Source: Leptospirillum sp. (lineage in GTDB: Bacteria; Nitrospirota; Leptospirillia; Leptospirillales; Leptospirillaceae). From it: a stretch of 25,234 nt of DNA. This document shows positions 21,551 to 25,234 of the stretch, piece by piece (the first letter of the stretch is position 1; each line of letters starts with the position of its first letter). A program made the translations under genes and the position numbers. The notes under the pieces were generated by a model. It did no database searches. It had not been told where the DNA came from and was given only the letters and a program-made list of their open reading frames with translations. The DNA is taken from contig DAIEST010000128.1 in assembly GCA_027346125.1 (NCBI GenBank), forward strand, positions 1 to 25,234. Direction: 5' to 3'.

Positions 21551-21981
21551 GTGCTTCCTCCGTGTTTGGCACCGCCCTCACGAATTTTCGGGTGAGAAGC
21601 ACCGGGGCTGAGTATCCGGCGGGATCCCTCGTGGAAGCTCCGGAAGAAAAACTTCTGGTGTGGGCCGAAAAAGGGCTTGTCCGGATCGTGAACGAGGAAG
21701 ACCCTTCTTCGCGGCCCCTCTTCTCGAACGGTCGGCCCACCGGCGCCACGCTCGCGGATTCTCCTCATATCCGGGTCTACGCCTGGTCTCTCGTGAATCT
21801 CCGCTTCGGGCTGATTTTTTCTCCTCCTACGGATCTTCCAAAAGCCGCAGAGGAATGCCAACTGTCGATTGGGGAAGCCCGGGACGCCTTCAGGAAGTTG
21901 CTTCATGACGGAGATCTATTGGTGGAACGGGACCGTCGTACCCGGACGGACATTTTTTATCTTGCCCCAATCGAATGGTAG
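21547..21981 (+). CDS. Hypothetical protein between primase and dotA/traY gene
   Basis: I do not recognise this 144-residue soluble protein. It has no signal or membrane segment. The N-terminal half (FGTALTNFRVRSTGAEYPAG, then SLVEAPEEKLLVWAEKGLVR) is followed by a C-terminal helical part (PKAAEECQLSIGEARDAFRK, then LLHDGDLLVERDRRTRTDIF). The latter reads like a winged-helix segment (helix, turn, helix, then a wing with DLLVERDRR). It may therefore be a DNA-binding accessory protein, which is tentative. Its ATG overlaps the VapE stop (ATGA), so it should be co-translated with the helicase. Its TAG stop lies 11 nt before the start of the next gene. Confidence 0.6.
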   Translation: MSASSVFGTALTNFRVRSTGAEYPAGSLVEAPEEKLLVWAEKGLVRIVNEEDPSSRPLFSNGRPTGATLADSPHIRVYAWSLVNLRFGLIFSPPTDLPKAAEECQLSIGEARDAFRKLLHDGDLLVERDRRTRTDIFYLAPIEW

Positions 21982-21992
21982 CTGGAGGTCAA

Positions 21993-24900
21993 ATGGACGA
22001 CAAGAAGGCGGCAAGAACGAACTTCAGGGTTCTTTTTCGAAAGAAGCTGGATCGGGATGGAATCGCAAAGTCTCTGGGGGATCTGGGAAAGGCCATTGTC
22101 AAAGCCTCCGGAAAAGAGCTCGTCCGGGCCGGAAAACGGGCATTCGACTTCCGGCAGCCCTCTCTTCCTGGACTCCCTCCCGGACCGGGCCAGGACCTCC
22201 CGGCCCTGCCCCCTCCCCGGAAAGAAAAGGGGTGGGCGGAGCATCCGGCTCCCGAAAAAACGCCAAGTCTCTCCGGAATGGAAAAAACCCTCAAAAAATC
22301 CACCGACTGGCGGAAACGCCCTCTCTGGATGTGGATCTCCGGAGGAGGATGGAAGGGATTCTTGGGAGCACGGCGATATTGGGCGGTCCTGACCCGCCAT
22401 GTCCTGGACGGATTTGGCCGGGTCGCTTGGACCTTCCATGTTTCAGCCGTCATCCCCCTCAAGTTTGTTCTTTCCCGGATCGCCGAACTACAGAAAACCG
22501 TCAAGGCTCTGAAGTTCGAGCCGGAAGCGTTTCAAGACGCAATGCGGGACTACCGAATGTCTCGGTCAGGAGCCGAAAAAAACCTGAATCTGGCGCGGGT
22601 CTATTCCCGCTGGTGCGTCTCTCCGCCCAGCAAGGTTTATTGGCGGATCTGGAGGGCATTTTGTTTGGTCCCTCTTATCGCTGGGGGGGCCGTGTTTCTG
22701 GAGGCCCTTTTCCTTGCCCCGGCCGGAGGATGGGAGCGGACCGTCCTGGCCATCTACTCTCTTTTGGCCCTGGGCATGGGGCTCTGGCCTTGGTATGTGC
22801 TCATGAGGATTAACGACCGCCTCCCGGAAGCTCCTTCGGATCTCCGGAAAATTCCGGGGTCGTCGGTCCTGGCTGGCTTCACCATCCCGGCATTTGTCCA
22901 TTCGGCCCCGGGGTCGATTCCGGCTTGTATTTTCTCCACATTTTTCGGAGTTGGTGGAGGAACCTCCGGATCCTGTTCCGGATCCCCCATCGGGAGTTTC
23001 ATACAGGGGTCCCAGGTCCTCGCCAATATTGCCCCGGCCCTCGCGATCGTGGCCGGAATGGTCTCGATCCTTGCGATGTTCCTATTGACGGTGACCTACG
23101 GCTATTACGTGGTCCAGGCCATGCACACCGCCGCTCATACGGGCGACTGGACCAACCAGGGCGTGAATGCCGCCTGGGCCCCGATCCGGGGAGCGGTCTC
23201 TTTAGGGATGATTGCGGCGCCCGGGGGCTTGTCGATCCTCGCCTCCTTCGTTCTTTTTGTCGCCAATACCGGGAACGGGATCGGGGATACCGCAGCCGTG
23301 AAAGTCTCGGCTACCCTCGTTGCCCCGTCGATCGCGACGACCATTCCTCCGGGTTTACAGGGAGAAGTCGACAATGCCCTGTACAGTCTGGTCTGTGCTC
23401 ATGTTTTGGACAACTTCGTGAATCCCCAGGGCACCATCCAGGCGGTGACGGCCCAGACAGACAATTTCGGCGACCTTGGGTTCTCGAACGTTGCCGGGGT
23501 TGGGAGCTTTGGCCCGGTGGTTTGCGGCAACTATTCAATGCCGCCTGGATCCTCGACGACAATGGCGAGCAACCAGGCGTTCCTGGCGATGGTACGACCG
23601 GGAGTACCTCTCGACCAGGTGGCGTCGGCCATCGCGTCCGGCGTCAACGGATGCGGGGCTATCGTGATCGGCACCGGTCTCTCTCCCTGCGCCCCGCCCG
23701 GCACCCCGTCGAATCGGAGCATTTATGGCAAGGGAGGAGGTCTGACCAACCCGGCCGGCGGGAACGTCGGAACGCTCACCCAAGTGACCCAACAATATGT
23801 CACCGCATTAGTCACGCAGGGCCAGTCACCCGCCAGAACTCCAGTATCCGAGGTCCAGACCCAGGGATGGGTCGCCCTGGGCGCGTTTTACGAATTTATG
23901 TCCAATACCGCAGCAGCTTGGAATCAAATCGTTCAGAGCCTCCCCCAGAATATTGCGCCGGGAGGGTTCGCCGACTGGTCGTCAATCGCGGGATCCGAGG
24001 CCCAAGAAGAAATCCAGAACGCCTTTGGATTGACCAGAATTTATATCGACGATTATGGATTTTCCGGCACGCAAGCCGGTCCGGCTTTGCCCTTTTGGGC
24101 GGTCGCCCCTTTGTCCCCTTCCGGGACGGGCCGGAACATGGCGGCCAGTTTGTCGGCGGTCGTGGATCCGACAACCCAACAAACGCTCTCCCTCCCAAAC
24201 TACATGGCCCAAAACCTCAATGCAGACCCCCTGTCCAAACTCCAAAACGTGATTGAGTCGGCCGATACGGCCGCGGCCGTGGGGCAGGTTGCAGTCGGGA
24301 ATCCTTACGGACGGGCCGCCATCGCCGCCGGAGCCGCCGTTGTCGGGGGACCGACCGGGGCCGCGCTGGCTTACGCTGGCGCGAAAAAGGCCAAGGAAAT
24401 ACTGGATCCGGTCACGGTCGTCCTGGGGATCCTGACAATCGTCGTCGGGAGTTATCTGCCTTTGGTCGCCATGTTTGCCGCCGGATTCTATTGCCTGTTC
24501 TGGATTCTGGAGGTGACGATTCTGGCCCTTTTCGCCCCCTTGTGGGCGTTGGCCGTGGGAATTCCCCAGGGGGAAGGGTTCATCGGACAGCACGGGAAGG
24601 AAGGACTCTCCCGGGTCACGGACATTGCGCTCCGGCCCGTGCTCTTTGCTGGGATGTTTGTCGTGTCGCTGGGGCTCTATTACCTGTCCTCGGACATGCT
24701 GATTGTTTTGACCTCAGAAGCCCTCGGAGCCAACAAGAGTATCCCCACGGCCGGGATGTTTTTCTCCCTCTCGGGAGTCCTCGGATCGTATCTGGTCTAT
24801 GCGCTTGTTTTGTGGCGGACCATCCATTTTTCGTTCGAAGTTTTGCACACAGGCCCCTATTGGGCCATGAAGGTTCTCGGAATCGAAAGCCGGGACGGAA

Positions 24901-25019
24901 GGGAAAGCCGCGCCATGGAGGCGGGGGGCCAGAACGTCCTCCACTCCATGCAGACCGTTTTTTCGGGTTTCGGGCGACCCATGCCCCCGAGCGGCGGCGG
25001 AAAAGGAGGTCAGGCGTGA
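21993..25019 (+). CDS. DotA/TraY-family inner-membrane protein (type IVB secretion/conjugation)
   Basis: The 1008-residue protein matches the size and layout of DotA/TraY, the polytopic inner-membrane protein of type IVB secretion and IncI conjugation systems. A Pro-rich cytoplasmic N-terminus is followed by membrane segments at about 220-240, 248-271, 335-372 and 400-425. A large, Cys-containing, Gly/Thr/Gln-rich periplasmic domain spans about 440-790, and further segments lie at about 807-856, 883-907 and 927-948. The family signature after the late membrane segments is present: FAPLWALAVGIPQGEGFIGQ, then LSRVTDIALRPVLFAGMF. AHTGDW and AWAPIRGAVSLG are also typical. The start at 21993 (MDDKKAARTN) follows GGAGG by 5 nt; an earlier ATG at 21975 lies within the upstream gene. 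It indicates that this element encodes, or once encoded, a conjugation apparatus. Confidence 0.85.
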   Translation: MDDKKAARTNFRVLFRKKLDRDGIAKSLGDLGKAIVKASGKELVRAGKRAFDFRQPSLPGLPPGPGQDLPALPPPRKEKGWAEHPAPEKTPSLSGMEKTLKKSTDWRKRPLWMWISGGGWKGFLGARRYWAVLTRHVLDGFGRVAWTFHVSAVIPLKFVLSRIAELQKTVKALKFEPEAFQDAMRDYRMSRSGAEKNLNLARVYSRWCVSPPSKVYWRIWRAFCLVPLIAGGAVFLEALFLAPAGGWERTVLAIYSLLALGMGLWPWYVLMRINDRLPEAPSDLRKIPGSSVLAGFTIPAFVHSAPGSIPACIFSTFFGVGGGTSGSCSGSPIGSFIQGSQVLANIAPALAIVAGMVSILAMFLLTVTYGYYVVQAMHTAAHTGDWTNQGVNAAWAPIRGAVSLGMIAAPGGLSILASFVLFVANTGNGIGDTAAVKVSATLVAPSIATTIPPGLQGEVDNALYSLVCAHVLDNFVNPQGTIQAVTAQTDNFGDLGFSNVAGVGSFGPVVCGNYSMPPGSSTTMASNQAFLAMVRPGVPLDQVASAIASGVNGCGAIVIGTGLSPCAPPGTPSNRSIYGKGGGLTNPAGGNVGTLTQVTQQYVTALVTQGQSPARTPVSEVQTQGWVALGAFYEFMSNTAAAWNQIVQSLPQNIAPGGFADWSSIAGSEAQEEIQNAFGLTRIYIDDYGFSGTQAGPALPFWAVAPLSPSGTGRNMAASLSAVVDPTTQQTLSLPNYMAQNLNADPLSKLQNVIESADTAAAVGQVAVGNPYGRAAIAAGAAVVGGPTGAALAYAGAKKAKEILDPVTVVLGILTIVVGSYLPLVAMFAAGFYCLFWILEVTILALFAPLWALAVGIPQGEGFIGQHGKEGLSRVTDIALRPVLFAGMFVVSLGLYYLSSDMLIVLTSEALGANKSIPTAGMFFSLSGVLGSYLVYALVLWRTIHFSFEVLHTGPYWAMKVLGIESRDGRESRAMEAGGQNVLHSMQTVFSGFGRPMPPSGGGKGGQA

Positions 25020-25234
25020 ACGGTCAGTTTGACGCCCAGCGCGTGCATCACCTTCATGATCGTTTCGAAGCGCGGCTTGGAGCCGGGGGTCAAGGCTTTG
25101 TAAAGACTTTCCCGCCCAAGCCCCGATTCCCGAGCTATCTGGGACATTCCGCGTGCTTTGGCCACGTTGGACAGAGCCGCCAGGAGAAGATCGGGATCGT
25201 TCTCCTCAAGGGTGACGGTCAGGTATTCGGCGAT
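25010..25234 (-). CDS. HI1420-type antitoxin (HTH), C-terminal part (runs off right edge)
   Basis: The minus strand is open from the window edge to a TGA at 25010-25012, giving the last 74 residues: IAEYLTVTLEENDPDLLLAA, LSNVAKARGMSQIARESGLG, RESLYKALTPGSKPRFETIM and KVMHALGVKLTVHA. This is the classic pattern of the HI1420-type addiction-module antidote (XRE-like HTH), usually encoded after a HigB/RelE-like HI1419 toxin gene. That toxin gene, and the first residues of the antitoxin, would lie beyond the right edge. Its 3' end overlaps the convergent 3' end of the DotA/TraY gene by 10 bp. Such modules commonly stabilise plasmids and integrative elements. Confidence 0.85.
   Translation of the reverse strand: MAEYLTVTLEENDPDLLLAALSNVAKARGMSQIARESGLGRESLYKALTPGSKPRFETIMKVMHALGVKLTVHA

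Overview
The window is GC-rich DNA that reads as a heavy-metal resistance island inserted among mobile-element debris, joined to one end of an integrative or conjugative element. No rRNA or other taxonomic marker is present. The combination of mer and cus operons, a HiPIP-like iron-sulfur protein, a persulfide-dioxygenase-like enzyme and a DotA/TraY gene fits an acidophilic, metal-exposed Gram-negative bacterium, for example an iron oxidiser of the Leptospirillum type. That placement is an inference.

Left part (1-2311): this is a graveyard of mobile and accessory genes. It holds the start of an IS630-type transposase running off the left edge, a frameshifted RhuM-family pseudogene, an intact AbiGi/DUF2971-like gene with an AT-richer composition, the catalytic tail of a tyrosine recombinase, a 40-bp fragment of tRNA-Gly that looks like an old attachment site, and a decayed ORF6N-domain gene.

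Sulfur/redox cluster (2304-5096, minus strand): four tightly packed genes encode a SHOCT-domain membrane peptide, a metallo-beta-lactamase-fold persulfide-dioxygenase-like enzyme, an ArsR-family regulator and an MFS transporter. A plus-strand methyltransferase gene (5181-5810) follows.

Mercury operon (5927-9568, minus strand): merR, merT, merP, an unrecognised outer-membrane-like gene and merA lie in one direction behind a MerR-type promoter with a 20-bp spacer. The promoter abuts the 5'-truncated, frameshifted tail of a copper P-type ATPase gene. MerP and MerT would bring Hg(II) into the cytoplasm and MerA would reduce it to Hg(0).

Copper/silver efflux operon (10117-17743, minus strand): a small Cys-rich exported protein, then cusC, cusB, cusA and cusF with overlapping start and stop codons, then a Met-rich HiPIP-like protein and a periplasmic coiled-coil protein. 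Together they would form a tripartite RND pump with its metallochaperone and two additional envelope proteins.

Mobile-element module (17753-25234): a minus-strand group (HTH protein, small pilin-like protein and a 39-codon ORF) diverges from a plus-strand group. The plus-strand group is an AlpA/excisionase-like protein, a TOPRIM-VapE primase/helicase interrupted by one in-frame TAG, a small hypothetical protein and a 1008-residue DotA/TraY-family protein. Eleven copies of a 7-bp iteron-like word lie in the 3' end of the primase gene. The window ends in a convergent HI1420-type antitoxin gene. The most unusual observations are the iteron-like array inside the split primase gene, the HiPIP-like protein in the cus operon, and the outer-membrane-like gene in the mer operon.
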